Under the pieces are notes generated by a model. It did not search any database. It saw nothing but the letters and a program-made list of their open reading frames with translations, and was not told the origin of the DNA. A stretch of DNA of 64,000 nt, from assembly GCF_002080415.1 (NCBI RefSeq), contig NZ_CP020474.1:1240001-1304000 (forward strand), in the 5' to 3' direction. Of this stretch, positions 10,869 through 19,592 are shown piece after piece. Position numbers and translations under genes: made by a program. The DNA is from Roseovarius mucosus (GTDB lineage: Bacteria > Pseudomonadota > Alphaproteobacteria > Rhodobacterales > Rhodobacteraceae). How positions within the stretch are numbered: the first letter of the stretch is position 1; every line of letters starts with the position of its first letter.

Positions 10869-11747
10869 TCAAACGCCGTCGCGCAGAGCAACAAACGCGG
10901 GCCAAGCATCCGGGTCCGCCACGGTCTTGTCCCGGCAAAAGGGATTGCAAAAGCCAAAGATCCGGCCTTCGCTTTCCATGAGGTCGGTCACCGGATCGCC
11001 GGAATAAGGGCAAGCCATGTTCTCAGGCGTGCCCTCGGCCACAGCGCGCGCCGGTCGCGGCACCGGCCCGGGCCAAGGCACTGCGGCATAGGGTTTGGCA
11101 TAGCGGGCAAGCGTCGCACCGCGCACCAGCCCCATCGCCCGCCAACGGCGGAACGCGGGGTCGGCCAGATGAGCGGCGACATAGGCACGGGCCTCCTCGG
11201 ACACCGAAAGGCCGTAGCCAGCAATCCGTGCCGCCACTGGGGCAAAGAACGCATCTGCCGCACTATAATCACCACAAAGCCAAGGGCCGGTCGGCGCGCA
11301 GGTGGCGCGGGCGTGCTGCCATAGGGTTTCGATCCGCGCCAGATCAGCCAGCACCGCCGCCGAAGGTGTCACACCGGAATAGGCAGTGCGAAGGTTCATC
11401 GGGCAATCGCCGCGCAGCGCGCCAAAGCCCGCGTGCATTTCGGCTACAAGCGTTCGCGCCGTGGCGCGGGCACGCGCATCCTTGGGCCATATCCCCGCCT
11501 CGGGATGGCGGCTGGCCAGTTCCTCGGCCATGGCGAAACTGCCTGACACCGCCACACCTTCGGGGGTGACCAGCACAGGCACTGTGCGCGCCGGGGCCAG
11601 ATCCGCCAATTGCTGCGCCACGCTTGCTTCGGCATCAAAATCGAGCAAGCGCACGCGATACGGCACTCCAAAGCGCGCCAGCAAGAGCCACCCGCGCAGG
11701 GACCAAGAGGAATAGGCGTAATCGCCAAGGATGAGATCATAGGTCAT
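10869..11747 (-). CDS. Glutathione S-transferase family protein with C-terminal Cys motif
   Basis: A 292-residue protein. The N-terminal thioredoxin-like GST domain (residues 1-80) has SSWSLRGWLLL in the active-site position and the cis-proline TVPVL. The helical C-terminal domain follows, with WLCGDYSAADAFFAP. After about residue 225 there is an unusual extension containing CPYSGDPV and FCNPFCRDK (Cys246, Cys267, Cys271), which resembles YHS/TRASH-like metal-binding motifs. GST enzymes conjugate glutathione to electrophiles; the extension may bind a metal. It lies convergent to the DUF2125 gene. Confidence 0.8.
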   Translation of the reverse strand: MTYDLILGDYAYSSWSLRGWLLLARFGVPYRVRLLDFDAEASVAQQLADLAPARTVPVLVTPEGVAVSGSFAMAEELASRHPEAGIWPKDARARATARTLVAEMHAGFGALRGDCPMNLRTAYSGVTPSAAVLADLARIETLWQHARATCAPTGPWLCGDYSAADAFFAPVAARIAGYGLSVSEEARAYVAAHLADPAFRRWRAMGLVRGATLARYAKPYAAVPWPGPVPRPARAVAEGTPENMACPYSGDPVTDLMESEGRIFGFCNPFCRDKTVADPDAWPAFVALRDGV

Positions 11748-11805
11748 GGCGCGATGCTATCTCTGGCTGTGGCTGGTTCCTAGCGCGATTTTGTGCGTCT
11801 CGACA

Positions 11806-12378
11806 TCACGGATGATGATTGATCACCTCTGCGCGCCAGCCCCCATTAAGCCAGTGCAATTCCGTCACTGAAAGGTTGTCGATCCGATGCCCAAATACTT
11901 CATAGGCCGTGACGCCAAGCGCCGCTTGGACTTGGGTCAGGATTGCGCCCATATGAGCCACGGCTACGATGTCGCGCCCCGGATAGGCCATGCGCAGCCG
12001 CTCTGCGGCCCGAGAGACGCGCGCCGATACCTCATGCCAGCTTTCGCCTCCGGGCGCGCGGATATCGCCCGGTTGCTCCCAGAAGGCGCGCAAAAGGGGT
12101 TGTTCGGGCACCGTGTCAAAGGCCTGTAACTCCCAGGCACCAAAGTGGATTTCGCGTAGGTCAGGATCATCGGGCAGCCTTTCACGCCCACCTGAAATGG
12201 CGTCAGCGGTTGTGCGCGCGCGGCTCAGGTCCGACGAAATCACTATGGCATTGCTGGGCAAATGCGAAGCCACCCGTGCCAGCCGCGCCGCATCGCTCAA
12301 ATCTGCAGGGATGTCCGACCAACCTACCATGGATTTGGCATGGGTAGGGCCGTGGCGCACCCAGAAAAAGCGGCTCAA
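11806..12378 (-). CDS. cobC: Histidine phosphatase family protein, probable alpha-ribazole phosphatase
   Basis: A 190-residue phosphoglycerate-mutase-like protein. The catalytic RHG motif is at residues 8-10 (WVRHGPTH), the second histidine is in VAVAHMGAIL, and the glutamate is in LREIHFGAWE. The start overlaps the cobU stop by 4 bases, so the pair is co-translated. The family also includes general phosphatases; neighbourhood with cobU is the reason for calling it CobC, which removes the phosphate from alpha-ribazole-5'-phosphate in the nucleotide-loop branch of cobalamin synthesis. Confidence 0.75.
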   Translation of the reverse strand: MSRFFWVRHGPTHAKSMVGWSDIPADLSDAARLARVASHLPSNAIVISSDLSRARTTADAISGGRERLPDDPDLREIHFGAWELQAFDTVPEQPLLRAFWEQPGDIRAPGGESWHEVSARVSRAAERLRMAYPGRDIVAVAHMGAILTQVQAALGVTAYEVFGHRIDNLSVTELHWLNGGWRAEVINHHP

Positions 12379-12902
12379 GGTAGCGTGCCCTTGAGCACCT
12401 GCGGCAGGCCCGCAATAACATGCACCACCAGTTCAGACCGCGCCGCCAAAACCTGATTGACCCGCCCCTGCGCGTCGCGGAATCGGCGGGCAAGCGCGTT
12501 ATCCGGCACGACCGACAGGCCCACCTCGTTCGAGACCATAACAACCGGCGCAGCACAGGCATCCAGCGCCGCGAGGAGCGCCGATTGAGCCGCCTCAAGA
12601 TCATGTTCCGCCAAGAGGTGATTGCTGAGCCACATCGTGATACAATCAAGCAGCACGATATCGTCCGCCGCCGCCTGTTGAAGCGCGGGCGCCAGATCAA
12701 GTGGCGCCTCAATCGTGCGCCAATCCGGGCCGCGCATCACCCGATGACGCACCAACTTGGCCTGCATTTCATCGTCAAAGGCCTGTGCCGTCGCAAGATA
12801 AACGCGGTTAAGGCCCGTGCTGGTGACAAGCGCCTCGGCAAAGCCCGACTTGCCCGAAGCGGCCCCACCTAGAACAAGGCTCAGTCGTGGATGGTTCGAC
12901 AC
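12375..12902 (-). CDS. cobU: Adenosylcobinamide kinase / adenosylcobinamide-phosphate guanylyltransferase
   Basis: A 175-residue bifunctional enzyme that phosphorylates adenosylcobinamide and transfers GMP to it. The P-loop GGAASGKS is at residues 12-19, and the conserved VSNEVGLSVVP and LLDCITMWLSN blocks match CobU/CobP. GTG 12902 follows AAAGGAG, and the residues upstream of it are not conserved. It is divergent from rpoH2, with 103 bases between starts. That interval is too short for a cobalamin riboswitch. Confidence 0.92.
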   Translation of the reverse strand: MSNHPRLSLVLGGAASGKSGFAEALVTSTGLNRVYLATAQAFDDEMQAKLVRHRVMRGPDWRTIEAPLDLAPALQQAAADDIVLLDCITMWLSNHLLAEHDLEAAQSALLAALDACAAPVVMVSNEVGLSVVPDNALARRFRDAQGRVNQVLAARSELVVHVIAGLPQVLKGTLP

Positions 12903-13005
12903 GCGCACTCCTTTTTTTAATCCGGTCACGCCTGCGCTGCGTAGCACTTTGCGACAAGAGGAAAAAGGGCGCAACGAAGTCACGCCGCCGATAGGGGGAA
13001 ATCCG

Positions 13006-13884
13006 ATGCCACTCGACGCACCGCAGCAAAGGTCCATGTCTCGCACCGCCATGAAAGCGGAAATGCTGGATGCCGAAACCGAATTGGCGCTCGCCTACGC
13101 CTGGCGCGATCAGCGCGACGAAGAGGCTTTGCATCGCCTCATCAACGCCTACATGCGGCTCGCGATTTCGATGGCGTCGAAATTCCGCCGCTACGGTGCG
13201 CCGATGAATGACCTCATCCAAGAGGCTGGCCTCGGCTTGATGAAGGCTGCTGACAAATTTGACCCTGATCGCGGCGTACGCTTTTCGACCTATGCGGTCT
13301 GGTGGATCAAGGCCAGCATTCAGGACTATGTGATGCGCAATTGGTCGATGGTGCGCACCGGGTCAACCTCATCGCAAAAGTCGTTGTTTTTCAATATGCG
13401 CCGGGTGCAAGCGCGGCTGGAACGTGAGGCGCTTGCCAATGGCGAGCAGCTTGACGGCTATCAATTGCGCGAAATGATTGCCCATGAGGTGGGTGTTCCA
13501 CTGCGCGATGTTGAGATGATGGAAGGTCGGCTCTCGGGGTCTGATTTTTCATTGAACGCAACGCAATCGTCAGAGGATGAAGGCCGCCAGTGGATCGACA
13601 CGCTTGAGGATGACGGCGCGCGTGGTGATGAGATCGTGGAACGCGACCACGACATGCATGCCCTGCGCACATGGTTGGCCGATGCGCTGTCTCGGTTGAA
13701 CGACCGCGAACGCTTTATCGTGCGCGAACGCAAGCTGCGCGATGATCCACGCACCCTCGAAAGCCTTGGTGAGGAATTGAACCTTAGCAAAGAGCGCGTG
13801 CGACAGCTTGAGGCAGCAGCCTTCCAGAAAATGCGCAAACATCTTGAAAAGCATGGGGGCGAGGTGCAAAACCTGCTCGCATGA
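13006..13884 (+). CDS. rpoH2: RNA polymerase sigma factor, RpoH-II type
   Basis: A 292-residue sigma-70 family protein. Region 2 is seen in LAISMASKFRRYGAPMNDLIQEAGLGLM and in FSTYAVWWIKASIQDYVMRNW. The RpoH box QKSLFFNMR is present, which separates it from RpoD and RpoS. Region 4 ends with SLGEELNLSKERVRQLE. The sequence is closer to the RpoH-II group of Rhodobacterales, which in Rhodobacter serves the singlet-oxygen and oxidative response, than to classical RpoH (family knowledge). ATG 13006 follows AGGGGGAA. Its stop overlaps the chaN-like start. Confidence 0.85.
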   Translation: MPLDAPQQRSMSRTAMKAEMLDAETELALAYAWRDQRDEEALHRLINAYMRLAISMASKFRRYGAPMNDLIQEAGLGLMKAADKFDPDRGVRFSTYAVWWIKASIQDYVMRNWSMVRTGSTSSQKSLFFNMRRVQARLEREALANGEQLDGYQLREMIAHEVGVPLRDVEMMEGRLSGSDFSLNATQSSEDEGRQWIDTLEDDGARGDEIVERDHDMHALRTWLADALSRLNDRERFIVRERKLRDDPRTLESLGEELNLSKERVRQLEAAAFQKMRKHLEKHGGEVQNLLA

Positions 13885-14651
13885 TCCTGCGCGCGCTTGC
13901 CCTCTTTACTGGCCTTTTGATAGCCGGACCCGCCCTATCGCAGGATGTGGTGATCTTGGGCGAGGTGCATGACAACCCCGCGCATCATGCCGAACAGGCA
14001 GCGCGGGTGCTTGAATTGCAACCCAAGGCGATCGTGTTCGAGATGCTGACCGAGGAGCAGGCATCAAAGGTGACACCCGAGCTGCGCGGGGATCAAGCAA
14101 AATTGGCCGAAGCCCTTGCATGGGATGAAAGCGGCTGGCCCGATTTTGCCATGTATTACCCGATCTTCAGCGCCGCACCAGAGGCGCGTATTTATGGCGC
14201 GCAGGTCCCTCGTGAGGCCGCAAGATCGGCGCTGTCAACAGGGCCTGCCGCCTCTTTTGGCCCAGAGGCCGCACGCTACGGCCTTGACCGCGACCTGCCC
14301 CCAGAGGAACAGACCGCGCGGGAAACACTCCAGATGGAGGCGCATTGCAACGCCCTGCCCCCAGAGATGCTGCCCGGTATGGTTGCTATCCAACGCCTGC
14401 GCGATGCGGTTTTAGCCCGTACAACGGTCGAGGCCCTAAACGAAACCGGCGGCCCAGTGGCGGTGATCACCGGCAATGGCCACGCCCGCCGCGATTGGGG
14501 CGTGCCCGCCTATCTGACCAAGGTCGCGCCCGATCTCGACATCTGGGTTTTGGGCCAAACCGAAGATGACAGCCCGCTTGACGGTGGGTTTGACATGGTC
14601 ACAAGCGCGCCTGCGGTCGAGCGGCCCGATCCCTGCGCGGCCTTTCAGTGA
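13881..14651 (+). CDS. ChaN-like haem-binding uptake protein (Cofac_haem_bdg family)
   Basis: A 256-residue exported protein. The signal peptide spans about residues 1-20 (cleavage after ALS). The family motif GEVHDNPAHH lies just after it, and GNGHARRDWGVP occurs near residue 200, as in ChaN, an iron-regulated haem-binding lipoprotein of Campylobacter. There is no clear lipobox. It overlaps the rpoH2 stop by 4 bases, so it is probably translated with the sigma factor. Haem binding is inferred from family membership. Confidence 0.8.
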   Translation: MILRALALFTGLLIAGPALSQDVVILGEVHDNPAHHAEQAARVLELQPKAIVFEMLTEEQASKVTPELRGDQAKLAEALAWDESGWPDFAMYYPIFSAAPEARIYGAQVPREAARSALSTGPAASFGPEAARYGLDRDLPPEEQTARETLQMEAHCNALPPEMLPGMVAIQRLRDAVLARTTVEALNETGGPVAVITGNGHARRDWGVPAYLTKVAPDLDIWVLGQTEDDSPLDGGFDMVTSAPAVERPDPCAAFQ

Positions 14652-14718
14652 TCTGCCGCACCCTTGCGCGGCCTCTGCCCCGGCCCTAGTGTCAGGGCAC
14701 ATGTCACAGGGAACCCCC

Positions 14719-15912
14719 ATGCTCGGCTCGAAACGCATTCTTTTGATCATCGGTGGCGGTATCGCGGCCTACAAGACGCTTGACCTCATCCGGCGTCTGC
14801 GCGAACGCGGGGCCATGGTAACGCCGGTACTGACGCGCGCCGGGGCGGAATTTGTGACACCTTTGTCAGTCTCGGCCTTGGCTGGGCGCAAAGTCTTCTC
14901 AGACCTGTTCGACCTCACCGATGAGGCAGAGATGGGCCATATCCAACTTAGCCGCTCTGCCGATCTGATCGTGGTGGCCCCGGCCACCGCTGACCTCATG
15001 GCCAAAATGGCGACGGGGCGGGCGGATGATCTTGCCTCGACGGTTCTACTCGCCACGGATACGCCCGTGCTGATTGCCCCTGCAATGAACGTGCGGATGT
15101 GGCAACACCCTGCCACAGAGCGCAATATCGCCACGCTCAAAGGGGATGGCATTGCCTTTGTTGGCCCCAATGCGGGCGATATGGCCTGCGGTGAGCACGG
15201 TCCGGGCCGCATGGCCGAAGTGCCGGAAATCCTAAGCGCTATCGAGACGGCGCTTGGCAACGGCCCCTTGCGCGGACGCCGCGTGCTTGTAACCTCCGGC
15301 CCCACGCATGAGCCCATCGACCCGGTGCGTTATATCGCCAACCGCTCGTCAGGGGCGCAGGGCACGGCAATTGCCGGCGCGTTGGCCGCGCTCGGGGCGC
15401 AGGTGATCTTTGTCACTGGCCCAAGCACGGTGCCGCCACCCGATGGGGTAACAGTGATCCGCGTCGAGACAGCGCAAGAGATGCTCGCGGCAGTTGAACA
15501 GGCCCTGCCGGTCGAGGCCGCTATTTGTGCCGCTGCCGTCGCGGATTGGCGCGTGACCAGTGCCAGCGAGAGCAAGATCAAGAAAACCAAGAGCGGTCTG
15601 CCGGTGCTGGAATTTGCCGAGAACCCCGACATTCTGGCGACGCTCAGTCAAAGAGCGGAAAGCAGACCACGGCTGGTTGTAGGCTTTGCCGCGGAAACCG
15701 ATGACGTCATCGACAACGCCACCGCCAAACGGGTGCGCAAAGGCTGTGATTGGATCGTCGCCAATGATGTGCGCCCCTCTACGGGCATCATGGGCGGCAC
15801 CGAGAATGCCGTGACGCTGATCACCGCAGACGGGGCCGAGGAATGGCCGCGCATGGGAAAGCATCAGGTGGCAGAGTTGCTGGCTGCTCGGATTGCAACG
15901 GTGCTGACCTGA
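14719..15912 (+). CDS. coaBC: Bifunctional phosphopantothenoylcysteine decarboxylase / phosphopantothenate-cysteine ligase
   Basis: A 397-residue fusion carrying two consecutive steps of coenzyme A synthesis. The N-terminal flavoprotein (CoaC) has GGGIAAYK, the active-site histidine region MGHIQLSR, and the NVRMWQHPA motif. The C-terminal ligase (CoaB) has TSGPTHEPIDPVRYIANRSS and IKKTKSG. ATG 14719 is placed 7 bases after AGGGAA; an in-frame ATG at 14701 has no good ribosome site. dut follows 36 bases later on the same strand. Confidence 0.95.
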   Translation: MLGSKRILLIIGGGIAAYKTLDLIRRLRERGAMVTPVLTRAGAEFVTPLSVSALAGRKVFSDLFDLTDEAEMGHIQLSRSADLIVVAPATADLMAKMATGRADDLASTVLLATDTPVLIAPAMNVRMWQHPATERNIATLKGDGIAFVGPNAGDMACGEHGPGRMAEVPEILSAIETALGNGPLRGRRVLVTSGPTHEPIDPVRYIANRSSGAQGTAIAGALAALGAQVIFVTGPSTVPPPDGVTVIRVETAQEMLAAVEQALPVEAAICAAAVADWRVTSASESKIKKTKSGLPVLEFAENPDILATLSQRAESRPRLVVGFAAETDDVIDNATAKRVRKGCDWIVANDVRPSTGIMGGTENAVTLITADGAEEWPRMGKHQVAELLAARIATVLT

Positions 15913-15948
15913 AATCATGCGTATTTTCAAAACGATGAAGAGGGGCCC

Positions 15949-16404
15949 ATGCTGACCGTCGCGGTTCAATGGGAGGAGGGCGCCGACCGGGCCTTTGGCC
16001 TGCCTACCTATGAAACCGCCGGCGCGGCGGGGGCCGATCTGCGCGCGAATTTCCAAGATCGCGGGGCAGTTACCCTTGCGCCCGGCGCGCGGGTGCTGGT
16101 GCCCACAGGGCTGCGACTGGCCATTCCAACGGGGTATGAGGTGCAGCTGCGGCCCCGCTCTGGCCTTGCCCTGAAACACGGGATCACACTCCCCAATAGC
16201 CCCGGCACCATCGACAGCGATTATCGCGGGCCGTTGGGCGTGATTGTACTGAATGCCGGAACAGAAGCCTTTGAAATCACACATGGAATGCGGATCGCTC
16301 AGATGGTGGTGGCCCCTGTTCTGCAGGCGCGGTTTGACCTGGTCGAAACGCTGAAGCCGACCGCGCGCGGCGCGGGTGGGTTCGGTTCGACGGGGGTTGA
16401 GTGA
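15949..16404 (+). CDS. dut: Deoxyuridine 5'-triphosphate nucleotidohydrolase
   Basis: A 151-residue trimeric dUTPase that hydrolyses dUTP to dUMP. The five family motifs are visible: [37 protein letters not shown] and the glycine-rich C-terminal GAGGFGSTG. It lies directly after coaBC, a common arrangement in alphaproteobacteria, and its stop shares a base with the start of the moeB-like gene. Confidence 0.96.
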   Translation: MLTVAVQWEEGADRAFGLPTYETAGAAGADLRANFQDRGAVTLAPGARVLVPTGLRLAIPTGYEVQLRPRSGLALKHGITLPNSPGTIDSDYRGPLGVIVLNAGTEAFEITHGMRIAQMVVAPVLQARFDLVETLKPTARGAGGFGSTGVE

Positions 16405-17474
16405 TGCTGCTGGTGGGGGTCATGGCGGCGGTGCTCTGGGGCATCGGTGCTGCATTGGGAACACCGCGGCGGCTTCGGTGGGGGATGATCGCAGGGCTAT
16501 GGGCGGGGGTCGTTCTGGCGCATTTTGTACTGCCTGCTGGCCACCCGCTACGCATGGCCACGGGAGAGAGCCCGGCGCTCTGGCTGATGATCGGCGGGGC
16601 GGTGGCAATCGGGCTGGTGTACCGCCAAGGATTGCGGCGCTTGCGCGCCCGCTCAGTGCGGGGCGAAACACCACGAGACACAGCTAAGCCCTTGTTTTCA
16701 GAGACAGAGCTTGGACGCTATGCGCGTCACATCGTGCTCAGGGAAATTGGCGGACCGGGGCAAAAATCGCTCAAACAGGCCCGCGTTCTGGTGATTGGCG
16801 CGGGCGGTCTTGGCTCTCCGGCGCTGCTCTATCTGGCGGCGGCGGGTGTGGGCACCATTGGGGTCATCGACGATGACACGGTAGACAATTCCAACTTGCA
16901 GCGGCAGGTGATCCACCGCGACGCAGACATTGGCCTGCCCAAAGTGCAATCGGCCATGGCGGCGATGCAGGCGCAAAATCCGCATGTCGTGGTGCGCCCA
17001 TATCAGCGGCGGCTAACGCCCGAGATTGCCGCAGACCTCTTTGCGGACTATGATCTGATCCTTGACGGAACTGACAATTTCACCACGCGCTACCTCGCCA
17101 ATGCAGCTGCGGTCAAGACATCTAAGCCACTGATTTCCGGCGCTTTGTCGCAATGGGAAGGACAGTTGAGCGTGTTCGATCCGGCCAATGGCACCCCCTG
17201 CTATCAATGCATTTTCCCAGAGACCCCTGCCCCCGGTCTTGCCCCCTCTTGTTCTGAGGCGGGCGTATTGGGGCCCCTGCCCGGCGTAGTCGGTGCGATG
17301 ATGGCAGCAGAGGCTATCAAGGTGATCACCGGCGCGGGGCAGGCGCTGCGCGGCGAGATGCTGATCTATGACGCGCTTTATGGCGAAAGCCGCAAGATCG
17401 GGCTAAGCCGCCGAGAAAATTGCCCCATATGTGGGGGAAGAGGAGAGAAGAATGACCAACATGTTGCTGGCTGA
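16404..17474 (+). CDS. moeB: MoeB/ThiF-family adenylyltransferase with membrane anchor
   Basis: A 356-residue protein. Residues 1-80 contain about three hydrophobic helices, which ordinary MoeB (about 250 residues) lacks. The E1-like domain then starts at YARHIVLREIGGPGQKSL, with the ATP loop GAGGLGSP, DDDTVDNSNLQRQ, and DGTDNFTTRYLAN. Two CxxC pairs (CYQC and CPIC) form the zinc site. MoeB adenylates the C-terminus of MoaD for molybdopterin synthesis. There is no rhodanese domain. TGATG overlap puts its start in the dut stop. Confidence 0.82.
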   Translation: MLLVGVMAAVLWGIGAALGTPRRLRWGMIAGLWAGVVLAHFVLPAGHPLRMATGESPALWLMIGGAVAIGLVYRQGLRRLRARSVRGETPRDTAKPLFSETELGRYARHIVLREIGGPGQKSLKQARVLVIGAGGLGSPALLYLAAAGVGTIGVIDDDTVDNSNLQRQVIHRDADIGLPKVQSAMAAMQAQNPHVVVRPYQRRLTPEIAADLFADYDLILDGTDNFTTRYLANAAAVKTSKPLISGALSQWEGQLSVFDPANGTPCYQCIFPETPAPGLAPSCSEAGVLGPLPGVVGAMMAAEAIKVITGAGQALRGEMLIYDALYGESRKIGLSRRENCPICGGRGEKNDQHVAG

Positions 17475-19464
17475 TTGGAATACGACGTTTGATCTCGCCC
17501 CGTTCGATGCGATTTCAGACGCGGATTTTGCGCCCGCGTTCGACACCGCCCTCGCCCAAGCGCGCGCCGAGGTGATGGCCATCGCGGAAAACTCGGCCCC
17601 TCCCAGCTTTGCCAATACGATTGAGGCGCTAGAAGCGTCAGGAAAGGGATTGGACCGCGTGCTGTCGGTGTTTTACACATTGGCGGGCGCGGACAGCAAT
17701 CCCAAGCGGCAGGAATTGCAGCGCGAATTTGCCCCAAAGCTCGCAGCTTATTCGTCGGAACTCTATGGAAACAAAGCGCTTTTTGCGCGAATTGAGAGCC
17801 TTTGGGCGGCACGGGATACGCTCGATCTGACACCGGAAGAAGCGCGTTTGCTGATGCTGACCCACCGGGGATTTCGCCGCTCTGGCGCGGCATTGACCGG
17901 GGATGAAGAAGCCCGGATGCGCCAAATCATGGCGCGATTGGCGGAATTGGGAACGGCGTTCACGCAGAACCTTCTGGCGGATGAGGCCGGGTGGCATATG
18001 GAATTGGCGGAGGCGGATCTGGAGGGATTGCCCGACTTTCTGGTCGATGCCGCCCGTTCGGCGGGGCGTGAAAAGGGGTTAGAGCAGCCGGTGATCACCT
18101 TGTCACGGTCGTTGATCGTGCCGTTCCTGCAATTTTCGCCGCGCCGCGACTTGCGGAAAAAGGCATATGAATCATGGGTTTCGCGTGGTGCCATGGGCGG
18201 TGAAACTGACAATCGCGAGGTGGCCGCCGAGATTTTGCGCCTGCGCGCGGAGCGGGCCGCGTTGTTGGGCTATGAGAGCTTTGCCGCCTACAAGCTGGAA
18301 ACCGAGATGGCCAAGACGCCGGAGGCGGTGCGCGACCTGTTGATGGCGGTTTGGGAACCGGCCAAGGCGCAGGCGGAACGGGACGCGGCGCGGCTTACGG
18401 AAATGATGCAAGCCGATGGAATCAATGGAGAATTAGAGCCGTGGGATTGGCGTTACTATGCCGAGAAACGGCGGCAGGCCGAGCATGATCTGGAGGAGGC
18501 GGCGCTCAAACCCTATCTGTCGCTGGAGGGGATGATCGCGGCGGCGTTTGGCTGTGCCAATCGGCTATTCGGGTTGGAGTTTCGCGCACTGGATGTGGCC
18601 CTCTACCACCCCGATTGCCGGGCTTGGGAGGTGACGCGCAATGGCAGTCATGTAGCTGTTTTCATTGGAGATTACTTTGCGCGCGGGTCCAAGAGATCGG
18701 GCGCTTGGTGTTCTGCGATGCGCGGTCAGGCGAAGCGGCCAGCGGTTCAGGGCCCGGTGGTGATCAATGTGTGCAACTTCGCAAAGGGGGATCCGGCGCT
18801 TTTGAGTTATGACGACGCGCGCACGCTCTTTCATGAGTTTGGTCATGCCCTGCACCAGATGCTGTCAGATGTAAATTATGAAAGTATTTCAGGGACTTCC
18901 GTGGCTCGGGACTTTGTTGAACTGCCCTCACAGCTCTATGAGCATTGGCTGGAAGTGCCCGAGGTGCTGGAGCGCTATGCGACGCATGTGACGACGGGCG
19001 AGGCTATGCCTCGGGAATTGTTGGACAAATTGCTGAAGGCGGCGAATTTTGACCAAGGGTTTCAGACGGTGGAATATGTCGCCTCTGCCCTTGTCGATCT
19101 GGCCTTTCATGAGGGCGAAGCGCCCGCCGACATTATGACCAAGCAATTGGAAATATTAGATAATCTTGGAATGCCAAGAGCCATAACCATGCGCCACGCC
19201 AGCCCGCATTTCGCGCATGTGTTCTCTGGGGATGGCTATTCCAGCGGCTATTACAGCTATATGTGGTCCGAGGTGATGGATGCGGATGCCTTTGCCAGTT
19301 TCGAGGAAGCGGGCGGGGCATTTGATGTGGAGCGGGCCAAGGCCTTGGAATCGCACATTCTTTCGCGCGGTGGGTCAGAGGATGCTGAAACGCTCTATTT
19401 AAAATTCCGCGGGCGGACGCCGGGGGTGGCAGCGCTGCTCAAAGGACGCGGGCTTGCGGCGTGA
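17452..19464 (+). CDS. M3 family oligopeptidase (Dcp/OpdA-like)
   Basis: A 670-residue zinc metallopeptidase. The motif HEFGHALHQM (about residues 461-470) supplies two histidines and the catalytic glutamate, and the downstream DFVELPSQLYEHW block supplies the third ligand region. Length and motif spacing fit the dipeptidyl carboxypeptidase / oligopeptidase A group, cytoplasmic because no signal peptide is seen. ATG 17452 follows GAGGAGAG and overlaps the moeB-like gene by 23 bases. A copy of the window's intergenic repeat begins 57 bases after its stop. Confidence 0.9.
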   Translation: MTNMLLADWNTTFDLAPFDAISDADFAPAFDTALAQARAEVMAIAENSAPPSFANTIEALEASGKGLDRVLSVFYTLAGADSNPKRQELQREFAPKLAAYSSELYGNKALFARIESLWAARDTLDLTPEEARLLMLTHRGFRRSGAALTGDEEARMRQIMARLAELGTAFTQNLLADEAGWHMELAEADLEGLPDFLVDAARSAGREKGLEQPVITLSRSLIVPFLQFSPRRDLRKKAYESWVSRGAMGGETDNREVAAEILRLRAERAALLGYESFAAYKLETEMAKTPEAVRDLLMAVWEPAKAQAERDAARLTEMMQADGINGELEPWDWRYYAEKRRQAEHDLEEAALKPYLSLEGMIAAAFGCANRLFGLEFRALDVALYHPDCRAWEVTRNGSHVAVFIGDYFARGSKRSGAWCSAMRGQAKRPAVQGPVVINVCNFAKGDPALLSYDDARTLFHEFGHALHQMLSDVNYESISGTSVARDFVELPSQLYEHWLEVPEVLERYATHVTTGEAMPRELLDKLLKAANFDQGFQTVEYVASALVDLAFHEGEAPADIMTKQLEILDNLGMPRAITMRHASPHFAHVFSGDGYSSGYYSYMWSEVMDADAFASFEEAGGAFDVERAKALESHILSRGGSEDAETLYLKFRGRTPGVAALLKGRGLAA

Positions 19465-19520
19465 GCGGTGTAAGCTCTGTAAGGTTTGACAGGTGATTAT
19501 GTAAGGTCAAAGCGGGGATT

Positions 19521-19584
19521 GGGGGCGCTGCCCCCGTCCCGGATAAAATCCGGGACTCCCCCGAGGTATTTCGGGCCAGATGAA
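19521..19584 (+). repeat. Intergenic repeat, copy 1
   Basis: It begins with the self-complementary GGGGGCGCTGCCCCC (19521-19535), continues with the perfect dyad GTCCCGGAT-aaa-ATCCGGGAC (19536-19556), and ends with a conserved tail CCCCGAGGTATTT..GGCCAGATGAA. The same head and tail recur at 28652 and 43892. It lies between convergent genes. Confidence 0.85.
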
Positions 19585-19592
19585 CCCCGGTT

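Noticed and set aside
12903..13005. Cobalamin riboswitch upstream of cobU
   Set aside because: The divergent gap is only 103 bases and contains the two ribosome sites; no B12-box pattern was seen.
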